Assembly (NCBI RefSeq): GCF_000147335.1
Contig: NC_014501.1
Span: 5,758,501-5,822,500, forward strand
From: Gloeothece verrucosa PCC 7822
Lineage (GTDB): Bacteria > Cyanobacteriota > Cyanobacteriia > Cyanobacteriales > Microcystaceae
DNA: 64,000 bases
Reading direction: 5' to 3'
The notes under the pieces were generated by a model. The model worked only from the letters and a program-made list of their open reading frames with translations, was not told where the DNA came from and ran no database searches. The position numbers and the translations under genes were made by a program. Shown here piece by piece: positions 25,370 to 33,512 of the stretch. Numbering within the stretch: position 1 is the first letter of the stretch; each line of letters starts with the position of its first letter.

Positions 25370-28300
25370 TTAGGCTTCTTCTTCTTGTAGGTCTTCGGTG
25401 GTCAAAGATTCATAAGTAGGACGAGAAGGAGTACGACGGCCCATGTCAGCCATTAAATCTACTTCTACATCTCGAGAGGTTCCATCGGTAAGGGTTTCTA
25501 CTTTATGAACGGCAATATCTAAGCCTAACGATTGTAATTCTCGCATCAAGACTTTAAATGATTCAGGGGTTCCGGGGCGAGGAATGGGTTTTCCTTTAAC
25601 AATGGCATTAAGAGCTTCATTTCGTCCCTGCATATCGTCAGATTTTACTGTTAGCAGTTCTTGGAGGGTATAAGCCGCGCCATAAGCTTCGAGCGCCCAT
25701 ACTTCCATTTCTCCGAAGCGTTGGCCACCTTGTTGCGCCTTGCCGCCCAAGGGTTGCTGAGTAACCAGAGAATAGGGTCCTGTAGAGCGAGCATGAATTT
25801 TATCATCTACTAGGTGAACCAGTTTAAGCATATAAGCTTGTCCGACGGTGACGGGGCGGTCAAAAGGTTCGCCGGTGCGCCCATCATAGACCATTATTTT
25901 GCCGGGATGGTCTTGAGAGAAGACCCATTCTTTGCCGGGGCGGTTGGATGCTTGATTTAGCAGTCCATGTACTGTTTCTCGGGAGGCTTCTTCTCCATAC
26001 ATTTCATCAAAGGGCGTAATTTTAAAGCGTACCCCTAAGTTTTCGCCGGCCCATCCTAAAAGGCATTCAAATACTTGTCCGACGTTCATCCGTGAGGGCA
26101 CACCCAAGGGGTTGAGAACAATATCGACCGGGCGACCATCGGGCAGATAGGGCATATCTTCTATGGGCAGAATACGGGAAATAATCCCTTTATTGCCGTG
26201 ACGACCGGCCATTTTATCGCCTACTTGGATTTTTCGTTTTTGGGCCACATAGACGCGGACTACCATATTCGCGCCGGGGGGTAATTCATCGCCTTGTTCT
26301 CGGGTAAACACGCGCACATCTACTACCCGTCCTTTTTCTCCGTTGGGCACTCGCAGGGAATTATCGCGCACATCTCGAGCTTTTTCGCCGAAAATTGCCC
26401 GTAAGAGCTTTTCTTCTGGCGGCTGATCTGATTCTCCTTTGGGGGTCACTTTTCCTACCAGAATATCTCCGGCTTCTACCCAGGCCCCAATGCGAATAAT
26501 GCCTCGTTCATCTAGGTTTCTTAAAGCGTCTTCGCCTACATTAGGGATTTCTCGGGTAATTTCTTCTGGCCCTAGTTTAGTTTGGCGCGCTTCGATTTCG
26601 TATTTTTCTACGTGGATGGAGGTATAAACATCGTCATAGACCAGCCGCTCACTGATGAGGATAGCATCTTCATAGTTGTAGCCTTCCCAAGGCATATAAG
26701 CTACTAGAATATTTTGTCCTAGGGCGATTTCTCCGCCTTCGGTGGCTGAACCATCGGCTAATACTTGCCCGGGCACGACTTCTTCTCCCATATATACCAG
26801 GGGACGTTGATTGAGACAGGTATCTTGGTTAGAGCGTTGATATTTTTGCAATTCATATTCAATCACTCGCTCTTCGCTTTTAACCTTAACTCTGATGGTC
26901 GTCGCGTCTACATGAGTTACTACCCCGTGACTGCGCGAGACGATGACCATCCCTGAATCTCGGGCTGTTTGGGCTTCTAAACCTGTTCCCACGAGAGGAC
27001 GTTCTGGACGCAGTAGCGGCACTGCCTGACGCTGCATATTAGATCCCATCAGGGCGCGGTTTGCGTCATCATGTTCTAGGAAGGGAATTAAGGAGGTCGC
27101 TACTGAGACAATTTGCACCGGCGAAACCGCGACATAATCCACTTGTTCGGGTTCAGTGGTAGAGAATTCTTGACGGTAACGGACCGGCACACTCTCCCCA
27201 ACAATAACCCCAGCTTCATCGGTAGCTACATCCCCAGGCGCTACGCGAAAATCATCTTCTTCATCGGCGGTGAGATAAACAGGTGCTAATTCTCGACGGA
27301 CTCGTCCGTTTTCTACGCGATAGTAGGGAGTTTCTATAAATCCATATTGATTGACTCGCGCATATGTGGCTAAAGAGCCTATTAAGCCGGCGTTGGGGCC
27401 TTCTGGGGTTTCTACAGGGCAGATTCTTCCGTGATGGGAGGGGTGAATATCTCGCACCGCAAAGCCGGCCCGTTCTCGGGTTAGTCCTCCTGGCCCAAGG
27501 GCTGATAAACGTCGTTTGTGGGTTAATTCTGCTAAGGGGTTAGTTTGGTCCATAAATTGAGAGAGTTGGGACGAACCAAAAAATTCTTTAATAGCCGCCA
27601 CGAGGGGTTTGGGGTTGACCAAAGAAGCCGGGGTTAAACTATCGGCTTCACTGACTGTCATGCGTTCGCGAATAATTCTTTCTAGGCGGTTGAGTCCTAC
27701 TCTGACCTGGTTTTGTAGTAATTCTCCCACTGAACGCACCCGACGGTTGCCCAAATGGTCGATATCATCGGTGCTGCCAATGTCGAATTCTAGGTTTATT
27801 AGGTAGTCGATAGCGGCTAAGATATCTTCTTGTCTGAGGACTCGGATGGTATCTGCTACGTTTAGCCGCAGTTTTTTATTGAGTTTATATCGTCCGACTC
27901 TTCCTAAATCGTAGCGTTTGTTGTCAAAGAAACGAGACTCGAGTAATAATTGTCCGCCGCTTACGGTTGGGGGTTCCCCGGGTCGCAGTTTGCGGTAGAG
28001 TTCTAAGAGGGCTTCTTCTTCACTGGGGTTGCCTTCTTTGTCTAGGGTTTTTTGATAGAAGTCGGGATGACGTAGGGCATCAAGGATTTCATTATCGGAT
28101 AATCCGATGGCTTTTAAGAGAACTTGTGCCGATAGTTTGCGAGTTTTGTCTATTCTGACCCAGACTAATCCGTTTTTATCGGTTTCAAACTTTAACCAAG
28201 CTCCCCGGTTGGGAATTAAAGAAGCCGAGTAGGTCCGACGACCATTTTTGTCGTATTCGCATTTATAATACACCCCCGGTGAGCGGACAATTTGGTTAAC

Positions 28301-28657
28301 AATGACCCGTTCGGCCCCGTTGATAATAAATGTTCCCCGTTCTGTCATCAAGGGCAAGTCGCCAATAAATACTTCTTGTTCTTTGATATTGCCCGTTTCT
28401 TTGTTGATTAAGCGGGTGGGAACATACATTTGTACTGAATAGGTACTATCGCGCCGCTTAGCTTCATCTACAGCATATTTAGGCTCTTTGAGTTTGTAGT
28501 CTTGTCCTAAAAAGTGTAATTCTAATTTACCGGTATAGTCAGTAATGGGGGAAAAACTGTCTAGTTCTTCGATTAATCCTTCTTCGAGAAACCACCGAAA
28601 ACTCGAGCGTTGTATGGAGATTAAATCAGGGAGAAGGTTATAAGTTAGGTTGCTCAT
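25370..28657 (-). CDS. rpoB: RNA polymerase beta subunit
   Basis: Catalytic beta subunit. The rifampicin-binding region reads GSSQLSQFMDQTNPLAELTHKRRLSALGPGG, in separate pieces identical to the wild-type bacterial pattern at the positions where resistance arises (D516, H526 and S531 equivalents retained). ERAGFAVRDIHPSHHGRICPVETPEG and GDKMAGRHGNKGIIS are the active-site blocks. Near the C-terminus is GGKAQQGGQRFGEMEVWALEAYGAA. Length 1095 aa is that of cyanobacterial RpoB. tatD lies upstream on the same strand. Confidence 0.97.
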   Translation of the reverse strand: MSNLTYNLLPDLISIQRSSFRWFLEEGLIEELDSFSPITDYTGKLELHFLGQDYKLKEPKYAVDEAKRRDSTYSVQMYVPTRLINKETGNIKEQEVFIGDLPLMTERGTFIINGAERVIVNQIVRSPGVYYKCEYDKNGRRTYSASLIPNRGAWLKFETDKNGLVWVRIDKTRKLSAQVLLKAIGLSDNEILDALRHPDFYQKTLDKEGNPSEEEALLELYRKLRPGEPPTVSGGQLLLESRFFDNKRYDLGRVGRYKLNKKLRLNVADTIRVLRQEDILAAIDYLINLEFDIGSTDDIDHLGNRRVRSVGELLQNQVRVGLNRLERIIRERMTVSEADSLTPASLVNPKPLVAAIKEFFGSSQLSQFMDQTNPLAELTHKRRLSALGPGGLTRERAGFAVRDIHPSHHGRICPVETPEGPNAGLIGSLATYARVNQYGFIETPYYRVENGRVRRELAPVYLTADEEDDFRVAPGDVATDEAGVIVGESVPVRYRQEFSTTEPEQVDYVAVSPVQIVSVATSLIPFLEHDDANRALMGSNMQRQAVPLLRPERPLVGTGLEAQTARDSGMVIVSRSHGVVTHVDATTIRVKVKSEERVIEYELQKYQRSNQDTCLNQRPLVYMGEEVVPGQVLADGSATEGGEIALGQNILVAYMPWEGYNYEDAILISERLVYDDVYTSIHVEKYEIEARQTKLGPEEITREIPNVGEDALRNLDERGIIRIGAWVEAGDILVGKVTPKGESDQPPEEKLLRAIFGEKARDVRDNSLRVPNGEKGRVVDVRVFTREQGDELPPGANMVVRVYVAQKRKIQVGDKMAGRHGNKGIISRILPIEDMPYLPDGRPVDIVLNPLGVPSRMNVGQVFECLLGWAGENLGVRFKITPFDEMYGEEASRETVHGLLNQASNRPGKEWVFSQDHPGKIMVYDGRTGEPFDRPVTVGQAYMLKLVHLVDDKIHARSTGPYSLVTQQPLGGKAQQGGQRFGEMEVWALEAYGAAYTLQELLTVKSDDMQGRNEALNAIVKGKPIPRPGTPESFKVLMRELQSLGLDIAVHKVETLTDGTSRDVEVDLMADMGRRTPSRPTYESLTTEDLQEEEA

Positions 28658-28809
28658 GAGGTCGGATTTTCGTATAGGTTAAGGGTGGGTGATTAGCGGT
28701 CTGTTGTTGAGGGTTAATTTTGGCTCAAATCTAAGGTTAGATTTTCCCGTTATCAACCATCAACCCTCTTTAGTGGGTTAAATCCCACAGGAGGCTAAAA
28801 GCATAACTT

Positions 28810-29619
28810 TTAATTTTTATTAGCATTTTTTTCAGCAGTTTCTATGTTTAATTTAAATAACCTACAGGCGTTTTCGGTTGTTTGTTGAGCGAGAGTTTCT
28901 AAAGAAACATTTCTAATTTGGGCAACCGCTTCGGCCACATAACGCACAAAAGCCGGCTCATTGCGTTTTCCTCGCTTGGGCACCGGGGCTAAAAAAGGAC
29001 AATCTGTTTCGATCAATAAACGATTTTCGGGAACGATTAAGGCTGATTCTTGCACTGAATTGGCTTTTTTAAAGGTCACAATTCCACTAAAGCTGATATA
29101 AAAACCTAAATCTAAAAACCATTGGGTTTCTTCGCTGTTTCCTCCCCAACAGTGCATGACTCCTTCTACTGGATCATATTGACTCCAAAAGGATTCTAAC
29201 AGTTCTCTCAAGGCGGCGGCGGCAGAGCGACAATGGATAATTACGGGTTTATTTAATTGGTGGGCGATTTCTAGCTGTGTCCAGAGAACTTCTTTTTGCT
29301 GTTGGATATTATCGGCTTTATAGTAGTCTAAGCCAATTTCCCCAATGGCCACGACTCGCTGATCTGATTTAGCAAGGCTTAAAATTTCTGATGCCATTTC
29401 GGGTTTCCACTTCGAGGCATCTAGGGGATGAAGTCCAACGGCAAAAGAAAGTTCCGGGATTTGATCGGCGATCGCTCTTATGCTCTTAAATTCTCCAGGT
29501 TCTACGCAGGAGTGAACTAAATGAACTACTTCAGCTTCTCGCCAGCGACTCGATAACGAGGTTAGCTCCCCACCAAAGACATCGAAGTTTAAGTGAACAT
29601 GAGTATCTATTAACTTCAT
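28810..29619 (-). CDS. tatD: TatD family metal-dependent deoxyribonuclease
   Basis: TIM-barrel hydrolase of the TatD family with DNase activity. Metal ligands are visible in LIDTHVHLNFD (H7, H9), in AIGEIGLDYYK (Glu), in KPVIIHCRSA (His), in MHCWGG (His) and in LLIETDCPFLAP (Asp). Length 269 aa is normal. It lies between rpsT and rpoB on the same strand, as in Synechocystis, and may be transcribed with rpoB. Confidence 0.93.
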   Translation of the reverse strand: MKLIDTHVHLNFDVFGGELTSLSSRWREAEVVHLVHSCVEPGEFKSIRAIADQIPELSFAVGLHPLDASKWKPEMASEILSLAKSDQRVVAIGEIGLDYYKADNIQQQKEVLWTQLEIAHQLNKPVIIHCRSAAAALRELLESFWSQYDPVEGVMHCWGGNSEETQWFLDLGFYISFSGIVTFKKANSVQESALIVPENRLLIETDCPFLAPVPKRGKRNEPAFVRYVAEAVAQIRNVSLETLAQQTTENACRLFKLNIETAEKNANKN

Positions 29620-29722
29620 TTACCCCTCATTGCTGTTCAGACAGCCCATTTCTTATGGTAATGATTAATTGGATTTTTTGTTCAGGTGGAGGGAACTTTT
29701 TATGACGGCTCTCAGTTTAGGA

Positions 29723-29740
29723 CCGATGCGATCGCATCGG
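29723..29740. repeat. 18-bp perfect palindrome around a HIP1 site
   Basis: CCGATGCGATCGCATCGG reads the same on both strands and contains the HIP1 octamer GCGATCGC at 29728. It lies 13 bases past the rpsT stop, between rpsT and tatD on the minus strand, and could act as a terminator or protein site. Confidence 0.7.
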
Positions 29741-29752
29741 GAACCGATGAGC

Positions 29753-30046
29753 TTATGAAGCCGCCGTTACCTTTTTGAGCGCGTTAGCGAGTCGAGCTTT
29801 TTTCCTCGCTCCGTTGTTACGGTGCAATACTCGCCGTTTGACTGCCTTATCGATTTTACTATAGGCGGCTGATAGAGCTTGATTTACGGCTGCTTGGCTT
29901 TCTTCGCTCGGGTTAGCCGTATGTTGATCTACCGCCACCAAGAATTTTTTCATCAGCGTTTTCACGGCTGATTTATAGGCTTTGTTACGCAGGCGGTTGC
30001 GTTCAGCTATTTCAATACGTTTAATTGCAGACTTTATATTGGCCAC
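29753..30046 (-). CDS. rpsT: 30S ribosomal protein S20
   Basis: Binds 16S rRNA in the 30S body. The short, Lys/Arg/Ala-rich helical sequence starts MANIKSAIKRIEIAERNRLRN and contains KSAVKTLMKKFL and KGVLHRN-like KRRVLHRNNGARKKARLA, the family signature. Length 97 aa is normal. It is divergent from the HisD-like gene across about 300 bases. Confidence 0.96.
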   Translation of the reverse strand: MANIKSAIKRIEIAERNRLRNKAYKSAVKTLMKKFLVAVDQHTANPSEESQAAVNQALSAAYSKIDKAVKRRVLHRNNGARKKARLANALKKVTAAS

Positions 30047-30343
30047 AGTCGTACTTATAAAACGGTTGCTTAGGTTAACATTGACAAAAACGGATCAGAA
30101 CTGCCATTATAACAACTTTATCTGATCCTTGACAAGTTGTGTCAGCAGTCACAATAGATCGGTTTTAGAGAGGGCGTTTGATCTGATCAGCCAATTCGGC
30201 GAGCAAACTGAAATCCAAGGTAAGCTAGAAGGTAACTATTGGGATCGGTAAGGCAAAGAGTGTTTTTTACACTGATGCCGAAACAGTTCTCAATTACTAT
30301 ACTAGACTAGCCAGCCGTTGCAAAGAGTGGGGATTTGGACTCC

Positions 30344-31663
30344 ATGCTGCGAATTATAACTCAGCAGACTGAGGCACAAACAGAGCTTAAGCGCATTCGG
30401 GATCGCACCCGCGATTTAGAGTTTCGCCAAGCAGAAGAGACCGTCAGAGACATTTTAGACGCGGTTAAGCGTAAGGGAAATCAGGCACTGATAGATTATA
30501 CAGAACCGTTTTCTCAGCAGGTACTTAACCCACAACAATTAAAAGTTAGTGGCTCAGACCTTGATGCGGCTTATCAACAAATTTCTAAGGAAGCTCTGGT
30601 GGCAATTCAGCAAGCTTGCCGGCAAATCGAAAATTTTCATCGCCAGCGTCTTCCTAAATCTTGGGTTCAGTTTCAAGAGGATGATGTGGTACTGGGAAGG
30701 CGTTACCAAGCAGTAGAGCGAGCGGGTTTATATGTGCCTGATGCGCCCTTTCCCCTGATGAGTTTGGTACTATTACAAGCTATCCCCGCTAAAGTGGCTT
30801 CTGTGGGTCAAATTGTCATGGTCACTCCGCCTAATACCACAGGAAAAATTCATCCGGCTCTTTTAGTGGCGGCAATAGAAGCGGGAGTCACTGATATTTA
30901 TCGCCTTGGTGGGGCTTTGGCCATTGGCGCTTTAGCTTACGGGACCGAAACCATCCCTAAAGTTGATGTCATTACAGGGCTAGGCAATATTTATGTAACC
31001 CTGGCAAAAAAGATGGTCTATGACTCGGTGAAAATCGATGCTTTGGCGGAAGCTTCTGAATTGGTGATTATTGCTGATGATAGTGCTAATCCTATGGCGA
31101 TTGCGGCTGATTTAGTGGGCCAAGCTGAACGGACTCCTTTAGCGGCTTCGATTTTGTTGACTACCGATGCGGATATGGCTTCGACGGTGAGTCAGCAGGT
31201 GGCTCAACAATTACAGCATCACCCCCAAAGGATTTTAACCGAGAAGGCACTCGCTCATTATGGGTTAATTGTAGTGGTGAACTCTCTTGTTGAGGCGGTG
31301 CAGTTATCTAATTTCTTTGCTCCTCAACATTTGGAATTAGCGGTATCTGAGCCTTGGGAACTTTTAGAACAGGTTCGTCATGCTGGGGCGATTTTTTTGG
31401 GCACTTCTACGCCTATGATGGTGGGGGATTTCTTGGGAGGTTCGGCTATGTCTGTGGCTACTGCCGGGGCGGTACGTTATGCTTCTGCTTTGGGAGTAGA
31501 AACCTTTATGAAGCATTCTAATTTGATCGAATATTCTCCTGTAGCTTTAAAGAAAATGTCTAATACGCTTCAAGTTCTTGCTCAAGCTGAAGGATTATTT
31601 GCTGGGGTTGAGTCAATCAGATTACGTACAGAAGCCCAAGAGACTGATGATAATCAATTGTAA
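30344..31663 (+). CDS. hisD: Histidinol dehydrogenase homologue with substituted active site
   Basis: The whole fold matches HisD (YRLGGALAIGALAYGTETIPKVD, GLGNIYVTLAKKMVYDSVKIDALAE, RHAGAIFLGTSTP). Key positions differ, however. The zinc ligand His of QAEH is Arg263 (QAERTPL). The general base Glu of PEHLE is Gln328 (APQHLEL). The C-terminal zinc His is Gly421. The PNHxLPTxG block is GGSAMSVATAG, and GPSE is EASE. Q260, H329 and D362 remain. E. coli HisD uses Q259, H262, D360 and H419 for zinc. The ATG at 30344 is preferred over TTG 30335. It is probably a paralogue that cannot oxidise histidinol in the usual way. Confidence 0.85.
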   Translation: MLRIITQQTEAQTELKRIRDRTRDLEFRQAEETVRDILDAVKRKGNQALIDYTEPFSQQVLNPQQLKVSGSDLDAAYQQISKEALVAIQQACRQIENFHRQRLPKSWVQFQEDDVVLGRRYQAVERAGLYVPDAPFPLMSLVLLQAIPAKVASVGQIVMVTPPNTTGKIHPALLVAAIEAGVTDIYRLGGALAIGALAYGTETIPKVDVITGLGNIYVTLAKKMVYDSVKIDALAEASELVIIADDSANPMAIAADLVGQAERTPLAASILLTTDADMASTVSQQVAQQLQHHPQRILTEKALAHYGLIVVVNSLVEAVQLSNFFAPQHLELAVSEPWELLEQVRHAGAIFLGTSTPMMVGDFLGGSAMSVATAGAVRYASALGVETFMKHSNLIEYSPVALKKMSNTLQVLAQAEGLFAGVESIRLRTEAQETDDNQL

Positions 31664-31879
31664 AAGTGACGCGCGTCAGCCCTTTTAAAGTCTAGTAGGG
31701 TGCGTTAGACGCATAGTCAAGTTAATGAATGAGAAATTTACCTAAAATAGTTTAAATGATCATAAGCATTGATCGCTATTCCCTAGACATTGGTTAAGAT
31801 AAAAATATAAAGAGCGTGCGGCTAGTCTCTCTTCAACCACTGGAATATTTCGGTTTGTCTCTATCAGGATGGAAAAACA

Positions 31880-32116
31880 ATGGATAAAGATACAAAATTT
31901 GGCTTACTTGCCATAGGACTTCCTTTCATCGGTTTAGTGTATTGTGGAATCATTCTCGCTGTTCTAATCATGTATCCTTGGGCACGAGAACATCCTATTA
32001 TCATGGCGACTATTTTTGCTATTGCCCCGTCCTTAATTTCTGGTTCTATTTGGTTAAAATCTGCCCTAAAAGGGCAAAACAAACCACAACGAGTTAACCC
32101 GTCCTCGAGAACCTAA
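31880..32116 (+). CDS. Small two-helix membrane protein, 78 aa
   Basis: No family recognised. Two hydrophobic helices (LLAIGLPFIGLVYCGIILAVLIMY and IIMATIFAIAPSLISGSIW) are followed by a basic polar tail. The coding pattern and ATG after GGATGG support a real small gene. It lies between the HisD-like gene and the kinase/phosphatase cassette on the same strand. Confidence 0.55.
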   Translation: MDKDTKFGLLAIGLPFIGLVYCGIILAVLIMYPWAREHPIIMATIFAIAPSLISGSIWLKSALKGQNKPQRVNPSSRT

Positions 32117-32310
32117 GTTAACCCGTTTTCCTGAACACCTACTTTTTTCCTAATAACCTGTCACAAAATCTCCTAAAAATTAGTAGGTTTTGACATCGGA
32201 GATGTCTCGCTGATTCCGCAGGTTTTTCTTCTCAACCGACATTACTTGCAAAGAAGCCGATAACTATCGTTCACTAACATCATCTAATAAAAAGCGAGCG
32301 CGATTTTCTA

Positions 32311-32553
32311 ATGAGCGGCTGTGAACAAAAGCTGAAAGATATTACCGCCGAATTTAATACACAGTTCGGGGTATTTGTCAAGGCAATTGTCAAAGATTTA
32401 TCTTGTGCGAATGCGCCCGAAGAAATTTTTCAGGAACTACAACAGGAAGCTATTAAAGTTGATATTTTAGTTAATGAGGGTTTCTTAGCCATTTTTAATC
32501 CGCTCAACATAGGTACAATCTCTCTGTGGCTTAACTTGAGTGTGTTTTTATGA
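32311..32553 (+). CDS. Possible small protein or gene fragment, 80 aa
   Basis: The first 65 residues look like coding sequence: charged helical KLKDITAEFNTQFGVFVKAIVKDL and ANAPEEIFQELQQEAIKVD. The last 20 residues (SLWLNLSVFL end) look random, as if the frame had run out of a longer gene. No family recognised. It may be a decayed gene at the edge of the cassette. Confidence 0.35.
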   Translation: MSGCEQKLKDITAEFNTQFGVFVKAIVKDLSCANAPEEIFQELQQEAIKVDILVNEGFLAIFNPLNIGTISLWLNLSVFL

Positions 32554-32788
32554 CTGCTGCCTTCGGCAAATCTCTTCGGGTGATCTTGAATTTATGTCCG
32601 ATTACTTATTTACAATAATTAACAAATATTAGATGAAATTACGCATTTACAAAATAATAAAATCATTTCAATTATTTGTTGCTGTTAATTGCGTTGACAT
32701 ATCATAAAAAAACTATAAAAACTTCCTCTTTAAGATAGATATTTGCTATTTTAGAAATAAGTATGATTATCTAATTGGCAAAAGTATT

Positions 32789-33460
32789 ATGAGTAAAAGT
32801 GTAAAATACGCTGTCGATTTAGTGATGTGCATTGATGGTACTGGCTCAATGGGTCATTTAATTGAAGAGGTGAAGTCAGCAGCACTCAGCTTTTATAAGA
32901 AATTAGAAGCAAAAATGGATGCCAAACAAAAAAAGATTGATCAGCTTAGAGCCAAAGTGATCGTTTTTCGGGATTATTGGGCTGATTCAGAAGATGAAGC
33001 CATGATTTGTTCAGATTTTTTTGATTTGAGGACACAAGCTGCTGATTTTGCTAATTTTGTAACAGGAATTGAAGCTGAGGGTGGCGGCGACGAACCTGAA
33101 AGTGGCTTAGAAGCCCTAGCGTTAGCTCTTCAGTCAAATTGGGAAAAATCACAAGACTTTGCCAGACAACGTTATGTTGTAGTAGTTTATACAGATGCTA
33201 GTGCCCATAGCTTAGATAAAGGGTCAAAACCTAGTTATTATCCTCAAAATCTTCCTCAAACACTAGATGAACTGACGGACTACTGGAGTGAAATGCCCAC
33301 TCCTGCTAAACGTTTACTCTTATTTGCTCCTGACGCAACGCCTTGGACAATTATATCTAGTGCTTGGGATAATGTTGTTCAAGCTCCTTCAAAAGCAGGT
33401 GACGGACTAGAAGAATACGACATGGATCAAATTTTGGATGTGGTGGCTAATAGTATTTAA
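32789..33460 (+). CDS. von Willebrand factor A domain protein (TerY-like)
   Basis: A single vWA domain of 223 aa with the metal site D16-G-T18-G-S20 in VMCIDGTGSMGHLIEEVKS, a DxTxS variant of the usual DxSxS. VIVFRDYWADSEDEAMICSDFF and AEGGGDEPESGLEALALAL carry further metal-site residues. YVVVVYTDASAH is the third strand. No signal peptide. It is first of four same-strand genes with a PP2C phosphatase and a kinase, the layout of the TerY-P phosphorylation triad. In that scheme the vWA protein is the scaffold or substrate for reversible phosphorylation. That role is inferred. Confidence 0.88.
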   Translation: MSKSVKYAVDLVMCIDGTGSMGHLIEEVKSAALSFYKKLEAKMDAKQKKIDQLRAKVIVFRDYWADSEDEAMICSDFFDLRTQAADFANFVTGIEAEGGGDEPESGLEALALALQSNWEKSQDFARQRYVVVVYTDASAHSLDKGSKPSYYPQNLPQTLDELTDYWSEMPTPAKRLLLFAPDATPWTIISSAWDNVVQAPSKAGDGLEEYDMDQILDVVANSI

Positions 33461-33512
33461 CTATTGATTTTAGCAATTAAGCTTATCTTTAAAGTTTTGC
33501 TGACTGAAGCCA

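Noticed and set aside
30229..30372. A 47-codon open frame reading KVTIGIGKAKS... that overlaps the HisD-like start
   Set aside because: It has no start codon of its own with a ribosome site, overlaps the start of a well-supported gene, and matches nothing I recognise; it may be chance or a relic.
31690..31720. GTAGGGTGCGTTAGACGCA, resembling scattered cyanobacterial intergenic repeats
   Set aside because: Only one short copy is in the window, so it cannot be supported as a repeat from this sequence alone.
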